Made by a program: the position numbers and the translations under genes. 64,000 nucleotides of DNA from Gerris lacustris (taxonomy: Eukaryota > Arthropoda > Insecta > Hemiptera > Gerridae), in NCBI GenBank assembly GCA_951217055.1, contig OX578282.1, forward strand, positions 73,189,092 through 73,253,091, written 5' to 3'. The notes beneath the pieces are model-generated. The model did no database searches and was not told the DNA's origin. It was given only the letters and a program-made list of their open reading frames with translations. Below are positions 45,774 to 56,139 of the stretch, in pieces. Numbering within the stretch: the first letter of the stretch is position 1; each line of letters begins with the position of its first letter.

Positions 45774-46459
45774 ACATGCCAGTTGCAGATGCTTTCCGAT
45801 ATACTCCTAGATGCCATGGTGACATCTATTACCTGAGAACGGATTCTGTTAATAAAAGTTGGTTCCGTCCCTATATTCATAACCTCTAAGTCAGTGGATG
45901 CTAAAAAGTCCAATAGCGCATCACCTCTGTTGTTGCAATCATTGCTACCCCAGGCATGGTGATGCGCGTTAGCATCGCACCCAATTATCAGTGGAATGGC
46001 CTTCTCCTCTGAGAATCTTACAATATTGGTCAGTTCCCTTGTTGGGGGAAGGTCTAACCTATCATATGGCAGGTATAGACTTGCCATGATTACCTTATTA
46101 ACTAAACCTTTTACCTTATACTCCAGGATGATTACCGTGGCGTCGCGAGTCCCCAGCTGAGGTATCGGTGTTACCTTCAGGTCCTCCGTCGCCACGATGC
46201 ATGTCCTGGGGTTGTCCTCCTCTGGTCCTTCTTGGCCTCCTACCACTAGCCTCAGACCAGTTCTCCTTATCCCTCTCACCTCTCCTTTAAAAACATAAGG
46301 TTCCTGAATTAACACAATTAATGTCTCCTTCCCAGCCAGGGTTTTTTGCAGTTCCCCTGCAGCATCCTGACTGTGTTGTAAATTAATGTGCATTACCTTA
46401 ACCATCCTAGTAACTTTGCCTGCGGCTGCCACCACTCCTGTGTGGTCTGCCGCCAGCAT
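45774..46459 (-). pseudogene. LINE ORF2 part 1: endonuclease N-terminal two-thirds
   Basis: The start ATG at 46459 overlaps the ORF1 end by 53 bases in another frame. Endonuclease motifs: VMHINLQHSQDAAGEL, LIVLIQEPYVFKG, IIGCDANAHHHAWGSND and VIDVTMAS. The frame passes into hAT DNA at 45773 and stops at 45746. The missing SDH segment lies on the far side of the insertion (44222 down). Confidence 0.9.
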
Positions 46460-47852
46460 TGTCCCTCTTGTGGTGTTCCTCTCTCCTCCTCCTTCCCTCC
46501 TCAGTCCTTTTCCTTGCGTCCTCTGGCCTTCGGTGGTCGTCTCTCCTTTCGGTAGTGGGGGCTGGTCCTCGCACCCGGTGCACCACCATGGATATCAGGC
46601 CGAGGAAGACACGCCACTTAACCCCATCAAGAGCCCTGACAGAGGATCTCGGAATCAACATCACGACGTGCCAGTTTCCTGGCCCACCAGAAATGTGGTC
46701 CAATTTCCACTCCAGAGCCCCCGGTAATCGGTTACGCAGGTGCATCTCCAACCTGATCTCCTCCGGGTCGGGTTTTTCCTCCTCCCTGATGTTAATACCG
46801 ATTTTTGTCGGCCAGGGGGCCTCCCTATGTGCGACGACCTTAGAGGAGATATCCTCTATGGTTGGTGGCTTCCAATTCCTCAGTGTCCACTCCCTGGACT
46901 CGGAGTCGACCGCCGTTATCAGAAGCCATCCTGGTTCGACTATACCTGACTGCCAGAACCTAAGTGCACAGCCTGTATAGGTGTCTCTGTCACCCATGCA
47001 TTCTAGTGAGAACCTTTTAAGGTTCTTCCTTAGCGCCTCTCCCTCCTGGGCTGTGACTTTTCCTCCTTCCCTGCTTGACAGCACTACAATCTGCAGGTCC
47101 TTCCCCCTGGTAACGTCTCTGTAGGACTCAAAGCTGGGTCCTTCCGTACCAGGGGTTGGGGCTGCAGTGCTAGCCTTGGAGCTTTCTCCTCTTTTCAGGG
47201 GTGATATCCCTGACTCCTTAATCCTTTTGGGAGTGAGGTCTCCTGAAGAGGGGCTCCCCGAGGTTCCTCTTGGCCTTTTAATTGAGTTCCCCGATGAAGT
47301 TGGGGGAATTACATCGAGACCCTCACTCTCTTGCCTTACCGATCTGGGGGCTGTGGGCAGATCGTATTTCCTTCCTTGTTTCAGTTTCCTCCTAGCCTCA
47401 TCCCTCGCGCCTGGGCCTCTCTTAGTCCTTCTCGAAGGGGGAGGTGGTGCCTTCATGCTGTGTAGGTTAGCCTCCTCCAAGGTTGGAAACTGCTCCTTCG
47501 GAGCCTTCCCACTGGTTGTCCTGGAGGGCCTTTGGTCCCGGGTAGAGGTGTGGGACTTGGGTTCCCCTTTCGAGGTCCCCTCATCCCCCTTCCTCTCCTT
47601 TTCCTCTCTAGCCCTACTCCTGTTCCTCTCTCGCTGTAATTTCTTCTTCAGCGCCTTCCTCTGTTTCCGCTCCACTTCCCATTCAGTCGAGTCCGACCTG
47701 GAGGGGTCTTCCTCTAGACTAGCCGGGGTGGTGGAACATACCTCCATTTCTACGGGTTGAGGGGTTCCTGTTCGGTCCTCCTGTTCCCCTAGAAGAATGT
47801 CCTCAATCTCGCTCTCAGTAGCCGCCTTAATTAAGTGCCTAAGTAAAGACAT
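46407..47852 (-). CDS. LINE ORF1 (gag-like), start borrowed from flanking DNA
   Basis: 481 codons. The N-terminal two-fifths is a very charged, proline- and lysine-rich low-complexity region. A folded domain at about 245-385 (LQIVVLSSREGGKVTAQEGE, YTGCALRFWQSG) resembles the DUF4780-like domains of insect LINE ORF1s, from memory. A basic tail follows. No CCHC knuckles are visible. The first ~7 codons, including the ATG at 47852, fall in or beyond the target duplication, so the original ORF1 start is probably lost. Confidence 0.8.
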   Translation of the reverse strand: MSLLRHLIKAATESEIEDILLGEQEDRTGTPQPVEMEVCSTTPASLEEDPSRSDSTEWEVERKQRKALKKKLQRERNRSRAREEKERKGDEGTSKGEPKSHTSTRDQRPSRTTSGKAPKEQFPTLEEANLHSMKAPPPPSRRTKRGPGARDEARRKLKQGRKYDLPTAPRSVRQESEGLDVIPPTSSGNSIKRPRGTSGSPSSGDLTPKRIKESGISPLKRGESSKASTAAPTPGTEGPSFESYRDVTRGKDLQIVVLSSREGGKVTAQEGEALRKNLKRFSLECMGDRDTYTGCALRFWQSGIVEPGWLLITAVDSESREWTLRNWKPPTIEDISSKVVAHREAPWPTKIGINIREEEKPDPEEIRLEMHLRNRLPGALEWKLDHISGGPGNWHVVMLIPRSSVRALDGVKWRVFLGLISMVVHRVRGPAPTTERRDDHRRPEDARKRTEEGRRRREEHHKRDNAGGRPHRSGGSRRQSY

Positions 47853-48423
47853 GAAAATGTCAAAAAAATTGAGCGTGCAGATTTTTGCGTTTGTATATTA
47901 GGAATTAAATCGAACATATGTTTTGCACGAAGAAAGAAGGTACTTTTCTTCTTCTCCAGTTTATTAAGAAGTAATATATTAGCTTCTTCACCCATTTTTT
48001 TTTATAATAGATCCTAAAAATTATAGTATAACAAAAAAAATAATAAACTAAAAAATAAATTTTATGTATGTAAGTTTATTAGGAATAAAATTCTAAGGGC
48101 TAGGGCGTTTGTCCGGTGCAAATCGGAGCAGTAGAACAGAAGTTGTAGTTGGGAGGGGGGGGGGGGGCAGGGGCGCCTCTGGGAGAGAGAACGAGAGAAG
48201 TCGGGGCGTAGAGCCAGTTACCGCGCAAGGTAAAGATGTAGCCCCTAAGATGGCCGAGCCCGCGGGGGGGGGGGGGGGGGGGGGGGGGGGAGGCTAAAGG
48301 CTCTCTCTACAACCCTCTAGACTAGACTATGCTATGCGACTACGAACTACCTCCTGCAACTGCCTATCTTCGACTTTCTTCAGCCCTACCAAGTGCAGTA
48401 GGGGAAGGCCCTACAGTTGGAGA
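47842..48423. other. Flanking DNA with long poly-G tracts
   Basis: The first ~40 bases belong to the repeat hit by the LINE. A 27-base G run lies at 48264-48290, with a shorter one near 48152-48167. A GC-rich patch (48110-48300) is open in one frame but glycine-only at its end, so I do not call a gene. Confidence 0.45.
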
Positions 48424-48549
48424 CTGGATTGCAGAGACGGAACTAGACCTGCTGAGGCCCGTGTGCAAGATTTTTTTTGAGGCCCCCCCTCCAAGATGAC
48501 CAAATATTTTTGTCGCCTCATTTTTCAAGATACACATACGATTTGTAAT

Positions 48550-49342
48550 AAATTGCAACAAAAAAACATTATTTTATGATAAAAAAAAGTATAAATAAAT
48601 TGAATTCGTATTTAAATTGACTACATTTTAGAATATTTTAATTAAAATCGTCGGAATTGTTTTCGAGAAATACTTTTTTTCATAGTTTTTAAGGATTAGC
48701 GCCCCCAAATTTGAAGGTAAAATTAATTTCTCCTCGGGGTATGATTTTTCTGAGGCTCCAGATGTCTGCACAGACAGGCGACAGAAATTTTTTAAAAACT
48801 ACTTTTTTGGACCCAGGGGACCACAAAACGTGTAAATCCATCAAAATCGAAAGTTACGAAAATGAGGAAAAATTTTGCTCTTAATGGTTCTATTTTACAT
48901 TAGCATAACCCTATATCCCTTTATGTTAATAGTTATTTAGACAGAAGAACATTATACAGAGTTGCATATATTCTTAGTCTAAATTACCAGGACCGCTGAG
49001 AGGATTTCCGGGCCCCTGGGCAAGTTAGCACCTGTGCCCCTTTGAACAAATAAGAGGGGGGGGGGGGGGGGTCCTCCCCCAGAAAATTTGTAAAAATTTA
49101 ATTACCAAAAATATGAGTTTTAAAGATTTCTGAGGGCAACTCTGTCCTTAGAGGAAAATATGTTTGGTGGAGACAAATTTTGATGTTAAGATGGGCTAAT
49201 AATTGCGTAGTTTTGTAGCAGGTATCATTAAAAAACCTTCTTTTACACTTTGTAAAATACATTATATAAAATAAAACATAATATAAATTGTTTGCTAAAA
49301 TAGTGAGATTAAGAGAAAACAAATCAAAATGATTAAGTTACG

Positions 49343-49384
<42 letters not shown>

Positions 49385-49465
49385 CAAAAGTTGCATTACT
49401 AAGAAAAAATATTAATATCAGTATGCCAATATGATTTGTCTGTCAGTTTCTCTCCTATAAATCAA
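48550..49465. other. hAT interior, left part
   Basis: A ~75-bp stretch (48601-48675, TTTTAGAATATTTTAATTAA) recurs inverted at 56915-56990 inside another element. A poly-T run of about 38 lies at 49344-49381. No coding sequence. Confidence 0.6.
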
Positions 49466-49628
49466 TGTTGTATAAATCTATATTTAGATGTTTATTAGTG
49501 GCTACACTGTTTCTCTATCTAGGCCCCCGGAGTTTCGTATATGTATAATGGAGATTCTAATAAAGTTATGCTCATTTTAATTACTTGTTCGTTTACATAT
49601 AATTAGTAAAAAGCCTCCCAATATTACA
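49466..49628 (+). repeat. Mag-like gypsy 5' LTR
   Basis: It starts TGTTGTATAAATC and ends CAATATTACA. It contains an AATAAAG signal near 49558. Confidence 0.95.
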
Positions 49629-49646
49629 TGGTGGCAGCGGTAAAAT
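49629..49646 (+). other. Primer-binding site
   Basis: TGGTGGCAGCGG follows the LTR directly. It implies a tRNA ending CCGCTGCCACCA, which I cannot assign to an amino acid. Confidence 0.65.
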
Positions 49647-49689
49647 TAATAATCGTTTTTACGGGAGTGTTTTTATTTTGTCTTGGACT

Positions 49690-52002
49690 ATGAATAAAGA
49701 GACTGTGTTAAGTGCGCCGGTAAGCAGCGTGCCTCAAGTTGAACAGTTTAATTTTAACGAGCCAAATAAGTGGATGAATTGGAAAAGAAGGTTTTTGCGT
49801 TACTTGACGGCTTCTGGTCTATCTAATAAACCCGAAGAAGATAAGGTAAACTCGCTTATTTATTTTATGGGTGACGCTGCGGATGATATACTCTTAACTT
49901 TCAACTTATCGGCAGCAGATTTAAAGGATTTTGATATCGTTATAACTCATTTCGATAATCATTTCATTCCTAAAAAGAATGTGGTTTACGAGAGAAGTAA
50001 ATTCAATCAATGTATTCAGAAACCGGGAGATTCATTCGAAGACTTTTTGACTAATCTATACTCTCTAGTTGAGACCTGTGAGTTTGGTGCTCTGAAAGAG
50101 GAGATGGTTAGAGACAGGATTGTTTCTGGCGTTAGCGATAGTAGTCTGTGTGAAAAACTCCAATTGATAGAAGGTCTTACATTAGCCAAAGCCATTCAAA
50201 CTTGTAAACAATATGAAGAGGTTAAAAAACATAAAAATTTATTTTCTTCTGGCTCTTTGGTGGGGAAAGTTGATTGCAATAAATTCACACCCAGGCAGAT
50301 TCATAGTAAACCAGCAGATAATAAATTAAATCAACCTAGTGGTAGTAGAGATAATTATGACAGAATAAATAAAAATCAGAAACAGCTTGTTTCAAAGAAA
50401 AATCAAGAATGCACTTGGTGTGGAATCCCGGAAGCTCATCCTAGGTATCAATGTCGAGCCCGGAATGCTACATGTTTTTTTTGCAAGGGTCGAGGCCATT
50501 TTTCTAGAGTTTGTAAAGGTCGAGGAAACGGCAAAGTTGGAGCTGTTGATTATAGCGATGATGAGAGTTATTATAATTCTGATTCAGATCATGGATATCT
50601 TGGAGCAGTAGGGGAGTCCAGGATTTTGAATAACAAGTGGCAGGTGCAAGTCAAAATGCATGGGCAGATAGTAAACTTCCGTCTTGATACAGGTGCCGAT
50701 TTAACAGTTCTGCCTTCAACTTATGCTCAGGATAAAATATTGGAGCCAACTAGTAAAAAGTTATATGGACCTAATCATCAAAAATTGGAAGTTGTAGGTA
50801 AGCTTAGAGTTAAACTGGATTATAATGGTAGACATTCATATGAGGATGTATATTATGTTAAAGAGTTGTCGTATCCTCTCTTAGGTAAACCTGCTATTGA
50901 TAACCTTAAAATGATTAAAATAATTTCTAATATTCAAAATTCAAATCTGTCAGAAGAGGTAATGAAGCAGTATTCCAGTCTTTTTAGTGGTCTAGGTACT
51001 ATTCCTGGGGTTTATAAAATAGATATTAAAGAGGATGCTGTACCCTATTGCTTAACTACACCTAGAAATGTTCCTATTCCTCTTTTGTCTTCTCTTAAGG
51101 AAGAATTAAAAACACTAGAGCAGAAAGGGATTATTAACCGGATTGAGACCCCAAGTGAGTGGTGTTCTCCTATTGTTATAGTTCCTAAAAAAGGCTCCAA
51201 AACTTCCAATGGTACTCCTCAAATTAGACTCTGCATTGATTTTACTAAGGTGAATGCTAGTATTAAACGGCGGCATCACCCTATTCCTAAAGTTGAAAAT
51301 ACATTAGCTATGATTTCAGGGGCCAAATACTTTTCCAAGTTAGATGCCAACTCTGGGTTTTATCAGATACAGATAGCTCCAGAAAGTAAACACATCACTA
51401 CATTTATTACACCCTATGGCAGGTACATCTTTAATCGTTTACCTTTTGGTATAACCTCAGCCCCTGAAATATTCCAAAGGAAGATGGAAGAAATATTGAA
51501 CGGGGAGGAAGGAGCAATATGCAGAATGGATGACGTGTTAGTTTGGGGTCGAACATTATCTGAACACAATCACCGATTGAGACAGGTTCTAAATAAACTA
51601 AGAGATAGCGGTATGACTCTTAATCAGTCAAAATGTGTCTTTGGAGTTGAATCAATTAATTTTTTAGGCCATAAAATTGATGGAAATGGTATTAGGCCAG
51701 ATGATGAAAAAATTAAGGCAATATCTGAAATGCCAGAGCCTACTGATAAGAAGGGTGTTCAGAGATTTTTAGGCATGATAAATTTTGTTTGTCGTTCTAT
51801 ACCTAACCGTGCCTTAATATTAGAACCTTTATATGCCTTGCTCAAGGATAATGTTATGTTTGTCTGGGGACCGGACCAGCAAAGAAGTTTCAATGACATA
51901 AAGAAAGTTTTAGTTCAGAGTCAAGCTTTAGCTGTGTTTGATCCAAATCTTGAAACAACAATGGAGCTGCCTTATTTCAAAAACAACTGGATGGCCAAAT
52001 GA
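49690..52002 (+). CDS. Gypsy Gag-protease-RT polyprotein (frame ends early)
   Basis: The first ATG is at 49690. Gag has a retrotransposon-gag fold pattern (KWMNWKRRFLRYLTASGL, YERSKFNQCIQKPGDSFEDF), then two knuckles (CTWCGIPEAHPRYQC and CFFCKGRGHFSRVC). Protease: FRLDTGADLTVLP near residue 336. RT: RLCIDFTKVNASIKRRHHPI, KYFSKLDANSGFYQI and RLPFGITSAPEIFQ, and the catalytic box reads RMDDVLVWG, with Arg where an aromatic residue is usual. The frame ends at TGA in the RT-to-RNase H junction at 52002. In related elements gag-pol is continuous here. Confidence 0.92.
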   Translation: MNKETVLSAPVSSVPQVEQFNFNEPNKWMNWKRRFLRYLTASGLSNKPEEDKVNSLIYFMGDAADDILLTFNLSAADLKDFDIVITHFDNHFIPKKNVVYERSKFNQCIQKPGDSFEDFLTNLYSLVETCEFGALKEEMVRDRIVSGVSDSSLCEKLQLIEGLTLAKAIQTCKQYEEVKKHKNLFSSGSLVGKVDCNKFTPRQIHSKPADNKLNQPSGSRDNYDRINKNQKQLVSKKNQECTWCGIPEAHPRYQCRARNATCFFCKGRGHFSRVCKGRGNGKVGAVDYSDDESYYNSDSDHGYLGAVGESRILNNKWQVQVKMHGQIVNFRLDTGADLTVLPSTYAQDKILEPTSKKLYGPNHQKLEVVGKLRVKLDYNGRHSYEDVYYVKELSYPLLGKPAIDNLKMIKIISNIQNSNLSEEVMKQYSSLFSGLGTIPGVYKIDIKEDAVPYCLTTPRNVPIPLLSSLKEELKTLEQKGIINRIETPSEWCSPIVIVPKKGSKTSNGTPQIRLCIDFTKVNASIKRRHHPIPKVENTLAMISGAKYFSKLDANSGFYQIQIAPESKHITTFITPYGRYIFNRLPFGITSAPEIFQRKMEEILNGEEGAICRMDDVLVWGRTLSEHNHRLRQVLNKLRDSGMTLNQSKCVFGVESINFLGHKIDGNGIRPDDEKIKAISEMPEPTDKKGVQRFLGMINFVCRSIPNRALILEPLYALLKDNVMFVWGPDQQRSFNDIKKVLVQSQALAVFDPNLETTMELPYFKNNWMAK

Positions 52003-53753
52003 GGCCAGTTGCATATATATCCCGCACATTAAATGAGGCTGAACGCCGCTATGCTCAAATAGAGCAGGAAGCCCTTGCTGTGACCTGGGCTATGACTAAA
52101 CTGGAAGATTATATTCTTGGACTACCCAATGTAACCCTTCAAACAGATCATAAACCTTTGGTACCAATATTTTCCAGTAAAAGTTTAGATTCATTATCAC
52201 CAAGGTTGTTAAGATTTAAGATTCGTCTCTCTAGATATTTTTACAATATTGTGCATGTTCCTGGAAAGGACTTACTAGTAGCTGACACTCTGTCTAGGCA
52301 GCCTATATCACCTTCTTCTTGTGAAGAGTGGTTTCCTGAAGTTGAAGATTTTATTAACCTTTTATTTTCATCCTACCCAGCTTCAGATGCCAGACTTCAA
52401 GAAATTCTCAGAGAACAGCTAGCTGATCAGGATTTACAGATATTAACCAAGTATGTGTTGGATGGTTGGCCTGTTCGTGAAGAAGTCAATCCTCAAGTTA
52501 TTCAATTTTGGTCTGAACGGAACAATATTTCATTAGTTAACGGGTTCCTTATGAATGGTGGCAGACTTTTAATACCCAAAAGTCTTTACAGTGAAATCCT
52601 TACTCGCTTACATGATGGACATCAGGGAATTACTAAGACAAGGAGACGTGCTCAAGAGTCTGTGTGGTGGCCTGGACTCAGTAAGCAGATTGAAGAACTT
52701 ATTAAAACTTGCAAGAAATGTATCGAACATACCCCTTCCCCGAGGCATGAACCACTTCAACCTAGCACTTTTCCTGAAAGACCTTGGCAAAGAATTGCAG
52801 CTGATCTTTTTTATTATCAAAATAAAGTAGCTCTTTCAGTTATTGATTATTATTCTGGATTTTTAGAAGTAGAGTTTATACCAAATATGAAACTAAATAC
52901 TGTCATAGAAAAATTTAAAACAATTTTTGCCCGTCATGGCATACCAGAGGAGTTGAGGACAGATTGTGGTACACATTTTAAACTGGATAGTTTTGCTAAA
53001 GACTATGGTTTTAACCATGTTATGAGCTCACCTAGGTTTCCTCAGAGTAACGGGGAAGCAGAGGCTGGAGTCAAAATTGCTAAAAATATATTATCCAAAT
53101 CAGAAGACTTTTATAGAGGGCTTCTCGCCTATAATTCTACTCCACGTCATAATGGATATTCGCCCAGTGAGCTTCTGATGAATAGGAAGCTACGGACAAC
53201 CTTACCTATGCATCCTGGAAAATTTCATAGTTGTGTCCCTGATCAGGAAGAGCTTAGAAGTAAAGAAAATCTTCACAAAATTAATCAAAAAAATTACTAT
53301 AATAAACATCATGGTACTAGAGAACTAAAACCTTTGCCTGTAAATTCTAAGGTGTGGATTCAAGATCTTAAGAGGTATGGCAAAGTAGTTTCTTCTGATG
53401 ATAGACTTCGCACGTATCAAGTTGATACTGGTGATAATGTTTTAAGACGCAACCGTTGGGCTCTTACACCAGTTCCACAGGACAATAAAACTATTGACAG
53501 GGGACAACCTTTCATTTTTGAAGATACTGATGTTAATCAGCCTGGCAGCTCTGGGTCAGCACCACCTCTGAGTGGCATTGTTAGATCTTCAAGTCCTCAA
53601 AATGGTGCATCACCAAAACAGCACTCATCGACTCCGACTAATACTTCAGTACAATCACCTATGACTCCTAAAACTAATAAGTCAGTTAATAAAACTATAA
53701 AAACATCCAGATTTGGTAGGGAAATAAAAAAGCCTATACGGTTTGATTGTTAA
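51999..53753 (+). CDS. Gypsy RNase H (damaged) and integrase
   Basis: The second frame overlaps the first by 4 bases. It begins after the place where the first catalytic aspartate of RNase H would be, then has YAQIEQEALAVTWAM, LQTDHKPLVPIF and VADTLSRQP. Integrase follows: an HHCC finger (HDGHQGITKTRRRA, CKKCIEH), the DDE triad in AADLF, RTDCGTHF and SNGEAEAGVK, and a C-terminal basic tail. Integrase looks intact; RNase H lost its N-terminal catalytic segment by a small deletion plus frameshift near 51960-51990. Confidence 0.9.
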   Translation: MRPVAYISRTLNEAERRYAQIEQEALAVTWAMTKLEDYILGLPNVTLQTDHKPLVPIFSSKSLDSLSPRLLRFKIRLSRYFYNIVHVPGKDLLVADTLSRQPISPSSCEEWFPEVEDFINLLFSSYPASDARLQEILREQLADQDLQILTKYVLDGWPVREEVNPQVIQFWSERNNISLVNGFLMNGGRLLIPKSLYSEILTRLHDGHQGITKTRRRAQESVWWPGLSKQIEELIKTCKKCIEHTPSPRHEPLQPSTFPERPWQRIAADLFYYQNKVALSVIDYYSGFLEVEFIPNMKLNTVIEKFKTIFARHGIPEELRTDCGTHFKLDSFAKDYGFNHVMSSPRFPQSNGEAEAGVKIAKNILSKSEDFYRGLLAYNSTPRHNGYSPSELLMNRKLRTTLPMHPGKFHSCVPDQEELRSKENLHKINQKNYYNKHHGTRELKPLPVNSKVWIQDLKRYGKVVSSDDRLRTYQVDTGDNVLRRNRWALTPVPQDNKTIDRGQPFIFEDTDVNQPGSSGSAPPLSGIVRSSSPQNGASPKQHSSTPTNTSVQSPMTPKTNKSVNKTIKTSRFGREIKKPIRFDC

Positions 53754-53947
53754 TTGTTCTTTTTTGTGTTAACAAAATTTTTTTTTAATTGTCTTTTATT
53801 TTTTGAACTTTTGTTCACATTAATTGATAAAAATAATTTGGTTCTCTTAATTCACCTTTGTTTCACATGTATTTGATTTTCTATATTTGATTTTTTGTTA
53901 GATTACTATTATTTGTGTTAGTACTTACTAAATTAAGTTGTTTGCTT

Positions 53948-53958
53948 AAGGAGGGGGA
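53948..53958 (+). other. Polypurine tract
   Basis: AAGGAGGGGGA directly precedes the 3' LTR. Confidence 0.85.
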
Positions 53959-54121
53959 TGTTGTATAAATCTATATTTAGATGTTTATTAGTGGCTACAC
54001 TGTTTTTCTATCTAGGCCCCCGGAGTTTCGTATATGTATAATGGAGATTCTAATAAAGTTATGCTCATTTTAATTACTTGTTCGTTTACATATAATTAGT
54101 AAAAAGCCTCCCAATATTACA
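53959..54121 (+). repeat. Mag-like gypsy 3' LTR
   Basis: 163 bp; the one difference seen from the 5' LTR is CTGTTTTTCTAT against CTGTTTCTCTAT. Confidence 0.95.
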
Positions 54122-56070
54122 TCGACCATATTGAATAAGATAAAAATCTAAGTACATAACTAAATAAAACACTAAAGTTCAAACTTCGATACTTATGACA
54201 CATTTGGAATAATTTTATGTTCTTCACAATTAGTGATAAACTTAGCATCTGGGCCCCTTTGAACGAATAACGGCGGGGGGGTCCGGGGGTCCTCCCCCGG
54301 AAAATTTTTAAAACTTAAGAGCAAAAAGATGAGTTTTAAGAATTTCTGAGGGCAAGTTTGTCCTAAAAAAAAAAGATGTTTGGCGGGGACGAATTTCAAA
54401 TACATATGTACTGCTGGTTAAGTTTGTATTTGTGTCTGTTTAATTTCCATTGCGTGAATCAACTTTGCCTCCCAAACTTAGCTAGGTCATTAGGGGCCGT
54501 CGCAAAAAAAAAAAAAAAAAAATCTTAAGAAAAAAACAAAAAACATTTGCGTTCAGAACTGAATGGTGTCCCCTTACAATAGTATAGAAGTATAATTCCA
54601 AGTTAGATTTTATTATGCTCTCAAGGGGCCTCTACCGACATTGGTACAAAGATAGTAGTTCCATGTTTTTGTTTTAGATTTGGGGGCCCCTTGGCTCCGG
54701 GGCCCCACCCACAATTCGGGCCTATACTTATGGCACTAATCACAATATCCATGCTTTTTTAGTTGTTAAAAATCCAGAGCCGCCCCCGGAAGCCCGGGGC
54801 TCAAGGGGGCCCCAGCCTGTCCCTCCCAAACTTAGCTAGGGCATAGGGGCCCCACATCAAAAAAAAATTGATGAGAAAAGAAAAGAAAAAACATTTGCGT
54901 TCAGAAGTGAATGGGGTCCCCTTTACAATAGTATAGAAGTATAATTTTAAGTTAATTTTTATTATGCTCTAAAGGGTCCCCCCCCCCCCTACCGACATTG
55001 GTACAAATATAGAAATTTCATGTTTTATTTGGATTTGGGGGCCCCTTGGTACCGGGGTCCGCCCGCGATTCGGGCCCATAGTTATGCCACTAATTACAAT
55101 ATCCATCTTGCCTTTTTTGATTGTAAAAAACCAGAGCCGCCCCCCGGAGGCCCGGGCCCCCTAGAGACCCAGGCCCCTGGGCATTTGCCCCCCCCCCCCC
55201 CCCTATCGGCGGCCCTGTAAATTACTGTTAAGACGAAGGAATATTTATTCTAATGACCCTTGGGACAAAGGAATATCACACTTGTGTTTATAATTGTGAT
55301 CATATCCTTTAGTCTAATCAACTATTAAGATAAAGGAATATTAAATATAGAACTTCCCCAGAAGTCTCAATGTCTTGGGGAGACAAACACACAAACCTTT
55401 TTGACTTTTGTAGACTATTGTTTAGAACCAAGGGGGTGCTAAAGTAAAAAAGAGCCCTTGTAATTAATACAAAAGAATGGAATTCGAGTTTATGGCTCAA
55501 AATAAGAACTCTTTATTTTACATTTTTTTAGCTGTTAGACTTGAGTTGAATACTCATATTTTGAAACTTTAATTCTTGGAGAAAAAATGCCAATAGTAAA
55601 AAGTTCTTATTTTAAGCCATAGACTCTAACTTTAGCCTTAAAAATATGTCTTCTATTAACTTTTTCATATTTTAAGTACTGCTGCAGAGCATTTTAGCGC
55701 TCAAAGTGCTTAGCATTTTTTCTGTAAGCGCATTTTAAGTTAACATACAACCCAGCAAACCGCGTCTTTCTTCCTGCAGTGGATTCCGGAGATATTGAGT
55801 GGATCGTGTTAGGTGGCCCCTGAGTAGGCATATTTTACAAGTTACAAATTTATAATTAATTTAAAAACTTACTAAAGATAGTTACATTTTGATGAAACAT
55901 ATGCATAATAATACAAAACATTAACAGTTTTTTAATAAAATGATTCTTTATTTTTTATTCTTTTATTTTTTTATTTTTTTTTTTTTTTTATAACTGGTCG
56001 AGCGGAAGTGAGGCCCCCCTTACCCCGAGGCCCGTGTGCGGCCGACCCCATGCACACGGCTAGTTCCGGC
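54122..56070. other. hAT interior, right part
   Basis: Includes a near-duplicate segment: about 54480-54730 and about 54820-55090 share AAAACATTTGCGTTCAGAA and CCGACATTGGTACAAA. Parts around 49020-49150 and 54240-54380 also match (GGGCCCCTTTGAACGAATAA-like, TTTTAAAGATTTCTGAGGGC-like), showing internal repetition on both sides of the gypsy insertion. No coding sequence. Confidence 0.6.
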
Positions 56071-56139
56071 ACTGCTGGATTGCACACCTCCTATATCTTT
56101 CTAATTCCCTGTTACACACGTGTAACGTTATGGCTTAGA

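Larger units (their letters stand above)
41120..47830 (-). mobile_element. RNase H-bearing LINE (LOA/I/R1 group), 5'-truncated, split by a hAT element
   Basis: TTAAGTGCCTA occurs at 41109-41119 and at 47831-47841, the likely 11-bp target duplication. Flanking DNA joined across it resembles the uninterrupted repeat at 56140-56200 (AACGCTTTT... and AAGACATGAAAATGTCAAAA). The 3' end, on the minus strand, is a TAC repeat at 41120-41135. The element holds ORF1, endonuclease, RT and RNase H; a 1,543-bp hAT element (44223-45765) interrupts the endonuclease. Net LINE length is about 5.2 kb. The exact clade needs an RT tree. Confidence 0.88.
49466..54121 (+). mobile_element. Ty3/gypsy retrotransposon, Mag-like, with one coding lesion
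   Basis: The LTRs (163 bp) differ at one base that I can see. The order is LTR, PBS, gag-protease-RT, RNase H-integrase, PPT, LTR, with no env. The flanks read TCAA at 49462-49465 and TCGA at 54122-54125, an imperfect 4-bp duplication. The tight LTR match implies a recent insertion, yet pol carries a frameshift and small deletion at about 51960-52000. Confidence 0.92.
48432..56074. mobile_element. hAT element carrying a gypsy retrotransposon
   Basis: The termini are CAGAGACGGAACTAG and CTAGTTCCGGCACTG, imperfect inverted repeats starting CAG as usual for hAT. They are flanked by an 8-bp target duplication CTGGATTG at 48424-48431 and 56075-56082. Without the gypsy element (49466-54121) it would be about 3.0 kb. 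The interior has AT-rich DNA, many GGGGCCCC-like patches (54670-55210) and no recognised transposase, so it is non-autonomous or decayed. Confidence 0.88.

Noticed and set aside
46386..47760. Several plus-strand ORFs of 113-197 codons
   Set aside because: Antisense shadows of LINE ORF1.
48109..48297. 62-codon glycine-ending ORF
   Set aside because: C-terminus is translation of a 27-base G run; no start context or homology.
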